This document shows positions 33,313-41,814 of a DNA stretch of 44,058 bases, one piece after another. The notes under the pieces were generated by a model that was not told the origin of the DNA, did not search any database, and saw only the letters and a list, made by a program, of their open reading frames with translations. Made by a program: the position numbers and the translations under genes. The DNA comes from Gammaproteobacteria bacterium SG8_30 (lineage in GTDB: Bacteria > Pseudomonadota > Gammaproteobacteria > Steroidobacterales > Steroidobacteraceae), in contig LJNS01000030.1 in the NCBI GenBank assembly GCA_001303245.1, positions 1 through 44,058 of the forward strand. Direction: 5' to 3'. Numbering within the stretch: position 1 is the first letter of the stretch; every line of letters begins with the position of its first letter.

Positions 33313-35706
33313 ATGCACGCAACAGAAGAGAAGCGCGACGACGGACAGCCGACACTGGCCGAGCGGCTCGAGCCGCACGTCTTCGGCCATCGCAAGCTGA
33401 TCCTCGCGGCCTTCGCGCTGCTGACGCTGGCCTTCGGCTGGATCGCGGTCGAAGGACTCCGGCTCGACACGAACTTCACCAAGCAGCTGCCGCTCAAGCA
33501 CGAGTACATCGAGACCTACCTGGACCACCGCGACGCGTTCGGCGGCGCCAACCGGCTGCTGATCGCCGTGATCGCCCGGGAAGGCGACATGTTCACGCCC
33601 GAGTTCTTCCAGGCGCTCAAGATCGCGACCGACGAGGTCTTCTTCATCAAGGGCGTGGACCGCTCGCGCGTCCAGTCGCTGTGGACGCCCAACACGCGCT
33701 ACACCGAGGTCGTGGAGGGTGGGATCCAGGCCGGCGACGTCATTCCTTCCGACTTCACGCCGGACGAAACGGGCCTGGCCCGCGTCAGGGAGAACATCCT
33801 CAAGGCCGGCATCGTAGGCCGCCTGGTCGCCAACGACTTCTCCGGCGCGATGGTCAGCGCCCAACTGCTCGACGCCGACCCGGAGACCGGCGAGCCGATC
33901 GACTACATCGAGGTGTCCAGAGAGCTCGAGAGAAACGTCCGGCAGAAGATCCAGGATGGCAAAGTCGACATCCTCGTCGACGTCCCCGTGTCGGTGCACA
34001 TGATCGGCTTTGCCAAGGTCGTCGGCGACGTGGCCGAGGGCGCGATGTCGGTGGTGACCTTCGCCATCGTGACGGTCCTGCTCACGCTGCTGTTCGTGTG
34101 GATCTACATCCAGTCCTTCCGCATCGCGCTCGTACCGGTGACCTGCTCGCTGATCGCGATGGTCTGGATGCTGGGGATCCTGGTGCTGCTCGGCTACGGC
34201 GTCGATCCGCTCGGCATCCTGGTGCCGTTCATCATCTTCGCTATCGGTACCAGCCACGGCGTGCAGAAGATCAGCGCCGTGAGCGACGCCGCCATGTCGG
34301 GCGCCGACAGCAACGAGGCGGCGCGCCGCGCCTTCCGGCTGCTGTTCCTGCCGGCCATCGTGGCGCTGCTGTCCGACCTGGTCGGCTTCGTCACCATCCT
34401 GCTGATCCCGGTGGAGGTGATCCGCGAGATGGCCGTGACCGCGAGCATCGGCATCGGCGTCATCATCCTGACCGACCTCGTCCTGCTGCCCGTTCTCGTG
34501 TCCTACGCGCCCATCACCGAGCGCTACAGGAAGCGCGTCGCCCGCCGCCAGGAGCAGCTCGGCAAGGTCTGGGAGAGGCTGGCGCTGATCACCGGCAAGG
34601 GGCCCGCGACCGTGGTCATCCTGATCGCCGCCATCATCGGGGTGCTGGGGTTCATCAAGGGTCGCGAGACGCCCATCGGCGACACCCAGGCCGGCGTGCC
34701 CGAGCTGCGCGAGGACTCGCGCTACAACATCGACAGCAACCTGATCACCTCCAAGTTCTCGATCGGCACGGACATCCTCAACGTCATCGTCGAGACCGTC
34801 CCGAACGGCTGCATCGACCACCGCATCATCGACGCAGTCGACCGCTTCGCCTGGCAGATGGCCAACGTCGAGGGCGTCCGGGATGTCCTGAGCCTCGCGG
34901 GCGTCTCCAAGATCGTCAGCGCCGGCTGGAGCGAGGGCAGCCTCAAGTGGCGCAACCTGCCGCGCGACGAGCGCCAGCTCGTGCAGGCGCAGAGCTACAT
35001 CGAGACGAGCTCCGGCCTGCTCAACCGCGACTGCAGCGTCATGCCGGTGATGCTGTTCCTGGCGGACCACCGGGCGGAGACCATCGAGCGCGTCATCGCA
35101 GCCGTAAAGGGCTACCGGGACTCCCACCAGGTCGCCGACGTCAAGTTCCGGCTCGCAACCGGCAACGTCGGCGTGATGGCGGCGCAGAACGAGGAGGTGA
35201 AGGCCAAGGAGTTCGTCATCCTCGGCTGGCTGTTCGGCGCGATCATCGTCTTCTGCCTGATCAATTTCCGCTCGGTGATCGGCACGATCCTGGTCATCGT
35301 GCCGCTGGCCCTGGGCTCGCTGCTCGTGTACGCGGTCATGGCCATGGTGGGCATCGGCCTGAAGGTCAACACGCTGCCGATGGTGGCCCTCGGCGCAGGC
35401 ATCGGCGTGGACTACGGCATCTACCTCTTCAGCCGCATGCAGGAGTTCCTGCGCAGGGGCTTCGACGTCCACGACTCTTACCTGGGTGCGCTGCGGGTCA
35501 CGGGCGCCGCGATCGTGTTCACGGGCATCACGCTTGCGGTCGGCGTGGCGACCTGGGCGTTCTCGCCGCTCAAGTTCCAGGCGGACGTCGGCCTGATGCT
35601 GACCTTCATGTTCCTGGTCAACATGCTCGGCGCGATGCTGCTGATGCCGACCCTCGGGGCCTGGCTGCTGCCGCTGTCGAAGCGCGCCGGTCGCGCGGCT
35701 TCCTGA
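33313..35706 (+). CDS. RND/MMPL-family transporter permease
   Basis: A 797-residue inner-membrane transporter with two similar halves. One helix (KLILAAFALLTLAFGWIAV, about 28-46) is followed by a periplasmic loop of about 200 residues and five helices (about 250-410). A second copy follows with a first helix at VVILIAAIIGVLGFI (about 435), a loop and five helices at about 635-785. Conserved segments include PFIIFAIGTSHGVQKI, the equivalent MVALGAGIGVDYGIYLFSRM and VGVATWAFSPLKFQADVGLMLTFMFLVNMLGAM. This short RND type without AcrB-scale loops resembles hopanoid and lipid exporters (HpnN, MMPL), so proton-driven movement of a hydrophobic substrate is expected. It is the last gene of the operon and ends 9 bp from the convergent arfB stop. 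Confidence 0.94.
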   Translation: MHATEEKRDDGQPTLAERLEPHVFGHRKLILAAFALLTLAFGWIAVEGLRLDTNFTKQLPLKHEYIETYLDHRDAFGGANRLLIAVIAREGDMFTPEFFQALKIATDEVFFIKGVDRSRVQSLWTPNTRYTEVVEGGIQAGDVIPSDFTPDETGLARVRENILKAGIVGRLVANDFSGAMVSAQLLDADPETGEPIDYIEVSRELERNVRQKIQDGKVDILVDVPVSVHMIGFAKVVGDVAEGAMSVVTFAIVTVLLTLLFVWIYIQSFRIALVPVTCSLIAMVWMLGILVLLGYGVDPLGILVPFIIFAIGTSHGVQKISAVSDAAMSGADSNEAARRAFRLLFLPAIVALLSDLVGFVTILLIPVEVIREMAVTASIGIGVIILTDLVLLPVLVSYAPITERYRKRVARRQEQLGKVWERLALITGKGPATVVILIAAIIGVLGFIKGRETPIGDTQAGVPELREDSRYNIDSNLITSKFSIGTDILNVIVETVPNGCIDHRIIDAVDRFAWQMANVEGVRDVLSLAGVSKIVSAGWSEGSLKWRNLPRDERQLVQAQSYIETSSGLLNRDCSVMPVMLFLADHRAETIERVIAAVKGYRDSHQVADVKFRLATGNVGVMAAQNEEVKAKEFVILGWLFGAIIVFCLINFRSVIGTILVIVPLALGSLLVYAVMAMVGIGLKVNTLPMVALGAGIGVDYGIYLFSRMQEFLRRGFDVHDSYLGALRVTGAAIVFTGITLAVGVATWAFSPLKFQADVGLMLTFMFLVNMLGAMLLMPTLGAWLLPLSKRAGRAAS

Positions 35707-35715
35707 AGGCCTCGC

Positions 35716-36138
35716 TCAGCCGTCCGGCTCGACCTGCCGGCGCAGGCGCTTCGTCGTCTGCCGGCGCTTCTTGGAGTCGATGCGCCGCTCCCGCGAGGCG
35801 GCGGTGGGACGAGTCGGCTTGCGCTGCTTCGGGACCCGCCGGGCCTGCTCCACCAGCTCGGCGAGGCGCCCGAGGGCGTCCCGGAGGTTCGCCTCGCGGC
35901 TCCGGTGGCGGTGAGCCTCGATCACGACCTCGTCCGCGCGCGTGAGACGGCGACCGGCGAGGCGCCGGAGCCGCTGCCGCCCCGGCTCGTCGAGCAGCCC
36001 GGTCGACGCCACCCTGAAGCGCAGCTGGCAGGCGGTGGCCAGCTTGTTCACGTTCTGCCCGCCCGGGCCGGGCGAGCGGATCCAGGCGAGCTCGTAGTCG
36101 GATGGGGGGATGCCGACGGGCCGCGTGTCCCCGGCCAT
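35716..36138 (-). CDS. arfB: peptidyl-tRNA hydrolase ArfB (stalled-ribosome rescue)
   Basis: A 140-residue stand-alone GGQ protein that enters stalled ribosomes and hydrolyses the peptidyl-tRNA. The catalytic loop is IRSPGPGGQNVNKLATACQLRF (GGQ near residue 27), followed by LTRADEVVIEAHRHRSREANLRDAL. The basic C-terminal tail (RERRIDSKKRRQTTKRLRRQ), which inserts in the empty mRNA channel, is present. The ATG at 36138 begins 7 nt after the mscS-family stop, so it is the last gene of the minus-strand operon. The length equals that of E. coli ArfB (YaeJ). Confidence 0.95.
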   Translation of the reverse strand: MAGDTRPVGIPPSDYELAWIRSPGPGGQNVNKLATACQLRFRVASTGLLDEPGRQRLRRLAGRRLTRADEVVIEAHRHRSREANLRDALGRLAELVEQARRVPKQRKPTRPTAASRERRIDSKKRRQTTKRLRRQVEPDG

Positions 36139-36145
36139 GCGCGCG

Positions 36146-37495
36146 TCAGTCCTGACCGTCCATCGTCGGCTCGATCGGCCACCGGGCCCGGGGCGCCAGC
36201 GTGGAGGCCGAGGCGTTGCCCTCGAGGATGCGCAGCTCGCGCTGCGCCGGCGGAATGGTGATGCCGTGCTTGCGGAACAGCGCCCATATCTTGCGATTGA
36301 CGTCGGAACGGACGTTGTTCACACCCTCGGCCGGATCGCCGATCCAGAACCGCACCTCGACTTCCATGCCGTAGTCGGCGAAGTCCATGAGCCTCGAGAC
36401 CGGGGCCGGGTCGCTCAGGATGCGCGGGTGGTCGTTCGCAGCGTCGAGCAGCAGCTTGAGCGCCAGCTCCACGTCGTCGCGATAACCGATGCGCACCGGC
36501 AGCCGCAACCGGACCTTGGGGTGGCCGTAGCTCCAGTTGATCACCTGCTGCGTGATGACGTTCTGGTTGGGCACCAGCGTGGCCACGCCGTCACGGTCGC
36601 GGATGACGATGTAACGGCCACGGAGCTCCTCCACCCAGCCGAAGCCGTGGGTACTCGTGCCGGTGGTCCCCGTGAAGCTGATCACGTCGCCCGGCCTGAT
36701 GGACTTGTCGATGAGCAGGACGAAACCGCTGACGAAGTTGGCGGCGATCGCCTGCAGGCCGAAGCCGAGGCCGAGACCGATCGCGCCCGAGAAGACCGTC
36801 AGCGCCGTCAGGTCGACGCCCGAGGCGCGCAACCCGAGCAGGATGCCGAGGCCGATGAAGAACGCGTAGCTCGACTTGATGATGCCGATGCGCGTGGACG
36901 GCGCCAGCGCGTCGATGTTCGAGACCCTGCGGTCCACCCAGCGTGCGACCCAGAGGCTCGCGATGACGAAGGCCGACACCGCGAACAGGGCCGCGATGAC
37001 CGACCAGACGGTGATGCGGCTCTCGCCGGTCGACAGGCCGAAGGAGTCGAGCGTGGCCTTGACCGCGTCGAGCCAGCCCAGCATCTGGGAGGCCACGAGC
37101 GCCCAGACGGCCAGGGCGGCCTTGTTCTCGAAGCGCTTCAACCGGTTGTTGGGCGAGAGCGACCGGCGCAGCGCGAAGACGACGGCCCGGATCACGACCA
37201 GGGCAATCGCCAGGCGCAGCACCTGCTCGAGCATCGCGGTGCCGAGCGAGGCGGCCGAGATCACCGTCCGTGCCAGGAACACGACCGCCAGGCCGGCCAC
37301 GTAGGGAGAGACGACCACGATCGCCTCGAGGGCGAGCCCACGGGCGCTCATGCCCGACTCCGAGCGGGGCACGTACCAGGCGCGGACGTGCCGCTCGATC
37401 GCCCAGGCGAGGCCCACCGCGACCACGATCGCGACGGCCTGGGCCAGGTTGGCGGCAGTCAGCAGCCGATCGAGAAGTTCCGTGAGTTCCTTCAA
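36146..37495 (-). CDS. mechanosensitive ion channel, MscS family
   Basis: A 449-residue inner-membrane channel with about five or six predicted helices before the pore. The pore helix and beta domain read FSGAIGLGLGFGLQAIAANFVSGFVLLIDKSIRPGDVISF, the MscS TM3 and upper beta domain. The later beta/alpha domain contains RGRYIVIRDRDGVATLVPNQNVI and INWSYGHPKVRLRLPVRIGYRDD. It opens under membrane tension to release solutes at hypo-osmotic shock. The length is typical of the medium-size MscS relatives (YbdG/YnaI class). The start is TTG at 37495, 22 nt after the DUF465 stop, with no clear ribosome site. It lies between the DUF465 gene and arfB in the operon. Confidence 0.93.
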   Translation of the reverse strand: MKELTELLDRLLTAANLAQAVAIVVAVGLAWAIERHVRAWYVPRSESGMSARGLALEAIVVVSPYVAGLAVVFLARTVISAASLGTAMLEQVLRLAIALVVIRAVVFALRRSLSPNNRLKRFENKAALAVWALVASQMLGWLDAVKATLDSFGLSTGESRITVWSVIAALFAVSAFVIASLWVARWVDRRVSNIDALAPSTRIGIIKSSYAFFIGLGILLGLRASGVDLTALTVFSGAIGLGLGFGLQAIAANFVSGFVLLIDKSIRPGDVISFTGTTGTSTHGFGWVEELRGRYIVIRDRDGVATLVPNQNVITQQVINWSYGHPKVRLRLPVRIGYRDDVELALKLLLDAANDHPRILSDPAPVSRLMDFADYGMEVEVRFWIGDPAEGVNNVRSDVNRKIWALFRKHGITIPPAQRELRILEGNASASTLAPRARWPIEPTMDGQD

Positions 37496-37517
37496 GCGGG
37501 CATGCCGTCGGCGGCGG

Positions 37518-37748
37518 TCAGGCGTTCATGTCCGGGATCAGCTCGCTCTCGAGCCGGGCGATCTGGTCCTTCAGCATCAGCTTGCGCTTCTTGAGCCGCC
37601 GCAGCTGCAGCTCGTCGACGTAGATGTCCATGGTCAGGCGGCTGATCACGTCGTCGAGGTCGCGGTGCTCGATGCGCAGCTCGCGCAGCCGCTGGATGCG
37701 CTGAAACAGCTCGGTGTTGACCTTGTCCTGTTCGCTTTCGCTCTTCAT
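37518..37748 (-). CDS. DUF465 (YdcH-like) small coiled-coil protein
   Basis: A 76-residue helical protein with the DUF465 pattern: LRELRIEHRDLDDVISRLTM, then LQLRRLKKRKLMLKDQIARL. It should form a helical hairpin with two long charged helices. The ATG at 37748 overlaps the stop of the PHP gene (ATGA), so this start is preferred over one 14 codons upstream. Family members are abundant small proteins of proteobacteria with no settled function. It is the fifth gene of the rhlB-led operon. Confidence 0.9.
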   Translation of the reverse strand: MKSESEQDKVNTELFQRIQRLRELRIEHRDLDDVISRLTMDIYVDELQLRRLKKRKLMLKDQIARLESELIPDMNA

Positions 37749-38602
37749 GCGGCTCTCGCCGGAACGGCCGGGAAGCCGGTGTCGTTCCACACCGGGCGTA
37801 TCGACGCCGGAAGCTTAGCCAATCGTCCCGGCTGATTCCACGGCACGTCCGGGTCGTGGAAGTCCGAGCCGACGGATCCGGCGAGGCCGGTCCGCAAGGC
37901 GAGGGACGCGGCCTGCTCCACCTGCGCTGCCGAGCCGCCTCCGCAGGCGACCTCGATGGCCCGGCCCCCGGCCTCGCGGAACTCCCGCGCGAGTTCGCGC
38001 CGCTGTCCGCCCGATAGCGGGTAGCGAAGGGGGTGCGCCAGCACCGCGGTGCCGCCCGCCGCGACGACCCAGGCCAGGGCTTCCGCCATGGCCGGCCACC
38101 TCGAACGAACCTCGGCCGGGCGCCCCCGAGCGAGGTAGCGATCGAAGGCCTCGGCCATGCTGCGGACCGCCCCGAGCTCGCACAGGGCGCGGGCGAAGTG
38201 CGTGCGCGTCGGCAGATCGGACCAGCCGCGCGTCCGTTCCAGTGCGTCGCCCCCAGGTACCCCCGCCCGGTCCAGCCTGCGGGCGATCTCCACCGCTCGA
38301 CGTTCGCGCTCGACTGCCAGGTTCCGCACGCCCCTGACCAGCGCAGGGGCGGCCGGATCGATCAGCAGCCCCAGCACGTGGATGCTGCGCCCGCGCCACT
38401 CGGCCGAAAGCTCGATGCCCGGCACGAAGGCCAGTCCGAGGCGCGCGGCTTCGGACCGGGCTTCCTCGAGCCCGGCCGTCGTGTCGTGGTCGGTGAGCGC
38501 CACGAGCCGGACGCCGCCGGCTGCCGCATGCTCGACGACGCGGGCCGGCGGCAGCCGGCCGTCGGAGGCCGTCGAGTGCGTGTGCAGGTCGACGCCGGTC
38601 AC
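37745..38602 (-). CDS. PHP-domain phosphoesterase (TrpH/RnaAM family)
   Basis: A 285-residue PHP (polymerase and histidinol phosphatase) protein. Metal ligands are visible in DLHTHSTASDG (His7, His9, Asp14), LTDHDT (Asp38, His39), PGIELS (Glu64), AVLAHPLRYPLS and GSDFHDPD. E. coli TrpH (YciV, RnaAM) of this size is a 5'-3' exoribonuclease acting on short RNA and on 3',5'-bisphosphate nucleotides, so the co-located cysQ is meaningful because both act on pAp-like substrates. The start is GTG 38602, overlapping the stop of the DUF3301 gene (GTGA). The frame is open further upstream, in antisense-like sequence that is not homologous. Confidence 0.92.
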   Translation of the reverse strand: MTGVDLHTHSTASDGRLPPARVVEHAAAGGVRLVALTDHDTTAGLEEARSEAARLGLAFVPGIELSAEWRGRSIHVLGLLIDPAAPALVRGVRNLAVERERRAVEIARRLDRAGVPGGDALERTRGWSDLPTRTHFARALCELGAVRSMAEAFDRYLARGRPAEVRSRWPAMAEALAWVVAAGGTAVLAHPLRYPLSGGQRRELAREFREAGGRAIEVACGGGSAAQVEQAASLALRTGLAGSVGSDFHDPDVPWNQPGRLAKLPASIRPVWNDTGFPAVPARAA

Positions 38603-38913
38603 GCCACTGCCCGCGGCTCGAGTCCGACGCTGTCGACGGCCAGGCCCGTCATGACCACGAAACCGCGTCGGCGACTGTAGCCGTCGTCCGAATAGTCGAA
38701 CACGTACGTACGGCGCAGCGCGAGGCCGCCGGTCTCCGGCCGCGCCAGCGAGAGCCGGAGCATCGACACGGTACCGTCCAGCAGCTGCACGCCGGCCCGG
38801 GTGCAGGTGTCGGTGGCGATCCGGTTGGCCAGCTCTCGGGCCGCGAGGCTGGCGTGCCATCCCCAGCCGACCAGGACCAGCGCGACGATGGCCGTGAAGA
38901 CGCTCCAGCTCAT
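38599..38913 (-). CDS. DUF3301 membrane-anchored protein
   Basis: A 104-residue protein with one N-terminal membrane helix (VFTAIVALVLVGWGWHASL) and a soluble part containing TRAGVQLLDGTVSMLRLSLAR, LALRRTYVFDYSDDGYSRRRGFVVM and LEPRAV. This matches DUF3301, a family confined largely to gammaproteobacteria and of unknown role. Both ends overlap the neighbours: ATGA at 38913-38910 with cysQ and GTGA at 38602-38599 with the PHP gene. This indicates tight translational coupling in the operon. Confidence 0.92.
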   Translation of the reverse strand: MSWSVFTAIVALVLVGWGWHASLAARELANRIATDTCTRAGVQLLDGTVSMLRLSLARPETGGLALRRTYVFDYSDDGYSRRRGFVVMTGLAVDSVGLEPRAVA

Positions 38914-39707
38914 TCCAGCAGGGCGCGCCAGTCCGTGGCGTCGTCGGCGAAGGCCAGGAAATGGGGGTTCAGCACGTCGGGGCGCGCATTGTAGGCGAGG
39001 GGACGTCCCTCGAGGTCCACGACGTGCCCGCCGGCCTGTTCCAGTACACAGTGGCCGGCAGCCGTGTCCCACTCGCAGGTCGGACCGAGGCGCGGGTAGA
39101 CGTCGGCTTCGCCTTCCGCGACCAGGCAGAACTTGAGCGAGCTGCCGACCGCGACGAGCTCGTGCGGCCCGACCCTGCTCAGGAACCCGTCGAGCGACGA
39201 GCCGCGGTGCGACCGGCTGCCGACGACGCGGACCGGCCGCCGGGCCGGGGTTTCGACCGCGATCGCCCGGGCGCGGCCGCCGTTGCTCTTGAACGCCCCA
39301 TAGCCCTCGCAGGCGTAGTAGTCGGTCTCGGCGGCCGGCGCGTGCACGACACCGAGCACCGGCCGGTGCCGATGGACCAGCGCCACGTTCACGGTGAACT
39401 CGCCGTTGCGCTGGATGAACTCCTTCGTGCCGTCGAGTGGATCGACCACCCACAGCCAGTCCCAGCGTCTGCGGGTCTCGAACGGCACGTCGTCGGACTC
39501 TTCCGACAGGATTGGCACCTCGGGGGCGAGCGTCCTCAGGCCCCGGACCAGCACGTCCTGGGCGCGCATGTCCGCCTCGGTCAGCGGCGAGCTGTCCGCC
39601 TTCTCCTGCACCGTGAACGCCGAGGCATAGACCCCGAGGATCTCGCGGCCGGCCGCGCGTGCGAGGCCCACCACGTCGATCAGCAGCTGGTGCAGGTCGC
39701 GGATCAA
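38910..39707 (-). CDS. cysQ: 3'(2'),5'-bisphosphate nucleotidase
   Basis: A 265-residue Mg-dependent, Li-sensitive phosphatase of the inositol-monophosphatase fold that converts pAp (from sulfate assimilation and acyl-carrier turnover) to AMP. Metal ligands are ILSEES (Glu69, Glu70) and [11 protein letters not shown] (Asp89, Asp92), with [17 protein letters not shown] supplying the last Asp. [11 protein letters not shown] is also typical. The start is TTG at 39707 and its TTGA overlaps the rhlB stop. It has no membrane segment. It lies beside the PHP phosphoesterase, a plausible functional partner. Confidence 0.95.
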   Translation of the reverse strand: MIRDLHQLLIDVVGLARAAGREILGVYASAFTVQEKADSSPLTEADMRAQDVLVRGLRTLAPEVPILSEESDDVPFETRRRWDWLWVVDPLDGTKEFIQRNGEFTVNVALVHRHRPVLGVVHAPAAETDYYACEGYGAFKSNGGRARAIAVETPARRPVRVVGSRSHRGSSLDGFLSRVGPHELVAVGSSLKFCLVAEGEADVYPRLGPTCEWDTAAGHCVLEQAGGHVVDLEGRPLAYNARPDVLNPHFLAFADDATDWRALLE

Positions 39708-41197
39708 GACGTCGTCCCGCCGGACGGCGGCGTCCCGTCCGGGTGACCGGCGCCGCCGCGGCGGCGCCGCCGACGCCGGCGGCGGGGCGCGGGTTCTGCA
39801 CCCGCCGCGTCCTGGGTCCCGGAGGGGGCCTCGCTGTCGGCCGACCCGGCCGGCGGCTCGGCCTGCCGCCCCGGGTGCCCGCTCGCTGGCTGATCGCGAC
39901 GCGCGCTCCTGCCGCGACGGCCGCCCCCGCGCCCGGCCTCGCGCTCCCGCCCGGCACGGCGCTCCTCCCGTTGCCGATACGACTGTGTGTCCTTGTGGCG
40001 CGGCACGTTGCTCGCCGACTCGACCGGAGGCAGCTCCAGCGGGTCGAATTGCTCGACCGGCAGCTTGTGCCCGATGAACGCCTCGATTTCCGGAAGCGAG
40101 ACCACGTACTCCTCGCAGCCGAGGCTCACGGCATCGCCCGCGGCGCCGGCCCGGGCCGTCCGGCCGATGCGGTGCACGTAGTCTTCCGGATCCTGCGGCA
40201 GGTCGTAGTTGAAGACGTGGCTGACGTCCGGGATGTGCAGGCCACGGGCGGCGACGTCCGTCGCGACCAGCACGCCGAGCTTGCCGTCGTGGAAGTCGCG
40301 CAACATCCGCAGGCGGCGCGACTGCGGCACGTCGCCGGACATGGCGGCTGCCTCGATGCCGTTCGCCCGCAGCTTGCGCTCCAGGTACTCGGCGACCCGC
40401 TTGGTGTTGACGAACACCATGGAGCGCGTCGCCTCCTTCTGCCGGAGCAGGTGGATGAGCAGCGGCGCCTTCTCGTCCATGGAGGGGAAGTAGATCGCCT
40501 GCCGGACGCGGTCGGCCGTGACGCGCTCCGGCTCTATGCGGATGAGCTCCGGGTCGTTCATGTGCTCGTAGGCGAGTTCGAGCACCCGTTGCGAGAGGGT
40601 CGCCGAGAACAGCAGGTTGAGACGCCTCTCGGCGGGCGGCAGGCGCCGCAGCAGATAGCGGATGTCGCGGATGAAGCCCAGGTCGAACATGCGGTCGGCC
40701 TCGTCGAGCACCATGACTTCCGCGTGGCGCAGGTCGAACACATGCTGTTTGAAGTAGTCGATGATGCGTCCCGGCGTGCCGATCAGGACGTCGACGCCGG
40801 CCTCCAGCTGGCGCCGCTGCTTATCGTAGTCGACGCCGCCGAAGGCCAGACCGAGCGTCAGGCCGGTGTACTGACCCAGGATCTCGGCGTCGTGGTGAAT
40901 CTGCACGGCCAGCTCGCGGGTGGGCGCGAGCACCAGGGCGCGGGGGGACGTGATGGGACGTTCCGGCGCGGGGCTTTCGCGCAGCAGGCGGGCGTAAAGG
41001 GCGACCAGGAAGGCGGCCGTCTTGCCCGTGCCGGTCTGCGCTTGCCCGGCCACGTCGAGGCCGGCGAGCGCCCGCGGCAGCGACTGCGCCTGGATCGGCG
41101 TGCAGCGCTCGAAGCCCGCGTCGGCGACGCCACGGGCGAGCGGGTCGGGCAGGTGCAGGCTGGTGAAGGACAGCTCGGAAAGTTGTTGTTGGCTCAC
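39704..41197 (-). CDS. rhlB: DEAD-box RNA helicase RhlB
   Basis: A 497-residue ATP-dependent RNA helicase. In E. coli RhlB joins the RNA degradosome. Motifs: Q motif (F..CTPIQAQ, about 30-38), I AQTGTGKT (53-60), Ia PTRELA, Ib TPGR, II DEAD (165-168), III SAT (198-200), [12 protein letters not shown] and [10 protein letters not shown]. After the helicase core comes a tail of about 115 residues rich in Arg, Gly and Pro, with an uninterrupted run of ten Arg near residues 477-486. The start is GTG at 41197. It is divergent from trxA-rho, the classic gammaproteobacterial arrangement, and is the first gene of a seven-gene operon. Confidence 0.95.
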   Translation of the reverse strand: MSQQQLSELSFTSLHLPDPLARGVADAGFERCTPIQAQSLPRALAGLDVAGQAQTGTGKTAAFLVALYARLLRESPAPERPITSPRALVLAPTRELAVQIHHDAEILGQYTGLTLGLAFGGVDYDKQRRQLEAGVDVLIGTPGRIIDYFKQHVFDLRHAEVMVLDEADRMFDLGFIRDIRYLLRRLPPAERRLNLLFSATLSQRVLELAYEHMNDPELIRIEPERVTADRVRQAIYFPSMDEKAPLLIHLLRQKEATRSMVFVNTKRVAEYLERKLRANGIEAAAMSGDVPQSRRLRMLRDFHDGKLGVLVATDVAARGLHIPDVSHVFNYDLPQDPEDYVHRIGRTARAGAAGDAVSLGCEEYVVSLPEIEAFIGHKLPVEQFDPLELPPVESASNVPRHKDTQSYRQREERRAGREREAGRGGGRRGRSARRDQPASGHPGRQAEPPAGSADSEAPSGTQDAAGAEPAPRRRRRRRRRGGAGHPDGTPPSGGTTS

Positions 41198-41223
41198 TAT
41201 CGCTCTTCTGTAGGATTCATTGC

Positions 41224-41252
41224 TTGAAAAATCGCGCCCGACCGGCTAAAAA
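41224..41252 (+). promoter_or_regulatory. promoter of trxA-rho
   Basis: TTGAAA (41224-41229) and TAAAAA (41247-41252) are spaced by exactly 17 bp, a near-consensus sigma-70 layout (5/6 and 4/6 matches). Transcription would start near 41260 and leave a leader of about 230 nt before the trxA GTG. It is the only clear two-box promoter in the window. Confidence 0.5.
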
Positions 41253-41259
41253 GCATCCT

Positions 41260-41487
41260 GAGCATCGCGGGTTCCCCGCAAGCATTCACGCAACGCCGGC
41301 AGATCCGAGGTGGTCGGGAACAGACCACCGGCCGGGCCGGCATCCTGGATGGTCAGCCCGTAGGTTCGAGCACCAAGACAATATTGTGCCGCATCGGGCA
41401 TTGCCTCGTCACTTGCAGGCCCAGCGAGCCCGTGTTTCCCACTTCACTAGCAGACTTCCCCATCCCCCTCAACAGGAGGAACACCGC
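41260..41487 (+). promoter_or_regulatory. structured leader of trxA-rho
   Basis: The inferred leader contains a perfect 7-bp hairpin (GGTGGTC 41309-41315 with GACCACC 41323-41329) with loop GGGAACA, followed by a GC palindromic stretch. The last 100 nt are C-rich and G-poor in parts, the composition favoured by Rho-utilisation sites. rho is autoregulated by attenuation in E. coli through its leader, so a similar function is plausible. No protein-like frame in the leader is convincing. Confidence 0.35.
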
Positions 41488-41814
41488 GTGAGCGGCAACA
41501 TCGTTCATACCTCCGACGACACGTTCGACCAGGACGTGCTCAAATCGGACGTTCCCGTCCTTCTCGACTTCTGGGCCGAGTGGTGCGGCCCCTGCAAGGC
41601 CATCTCGCCGATACTCGACGAGATCGCGAGCGAGTACGGCGATCGCATCCGGATCGCGAAGCTCAACATCGACCATAACCGCCAGACCCCGCTCAAGTAC
41701 GGCGTGCGGGGCATCCCGACGCTGATCCTGTTCAAGAACGGGGCGCCCGAGGCGCAGCAGGTCGGGCTCGTGGCCAAGTCGAAGCTCGCGGCACTGCTGG
41801 ACCAGCACCTGTGA
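41488..41814 (+). CDS. trxA: thioredoxin 1
   Basis: A 108-residue thioredoxin, the standard length. The redox motif is [10 protein letters not shown] (Cys33, Cys36), the cis-proline loop is [11 protein letters not shown] and the buried Asp precedes FWAEW. It reduces protein disulfides, with thioredoxin reductase, in the cytoplasm. The start is GTG at 41488, with AGGAGGA 7 nt upstream; the frame is open for about 88 codons further but without homology. The stop overlaps the next start (GTGA, 41811-41814), so rho translation may be coupled to it. Confidence 0.96.
   Translation: MSGNIVHTSDDTFDQDVLKSDVPVLLDFWAEWCGPCKAISPILDEIASEYGDRIRIAKLNIDHNRQTPLKYGVRGIPTLILFKNGAPEAQQVGLVAKSKLAALLDQHL

Noticed and set aside
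30763-35472. Very long minus-strand open frame (about 1569 codons) antisense to DUF1329, propeller and RND
   Set aside because: It lies opposite three genes with clear family motifs and has no motif of its own. Long antisense frames are expected in such GC-rich coding sequence.
39745-39790. GCC/GCG-rich triplet tract
   Set aside because: It encodes the Arg run of the RhlB tail on the minus strand.
41350-41375. GTAGGTTCGAGCACCA, resembling a tRNA T-arm
   Set aside because: No acceptor, D or anticodon arm can be assembled from the surrounding sequence.
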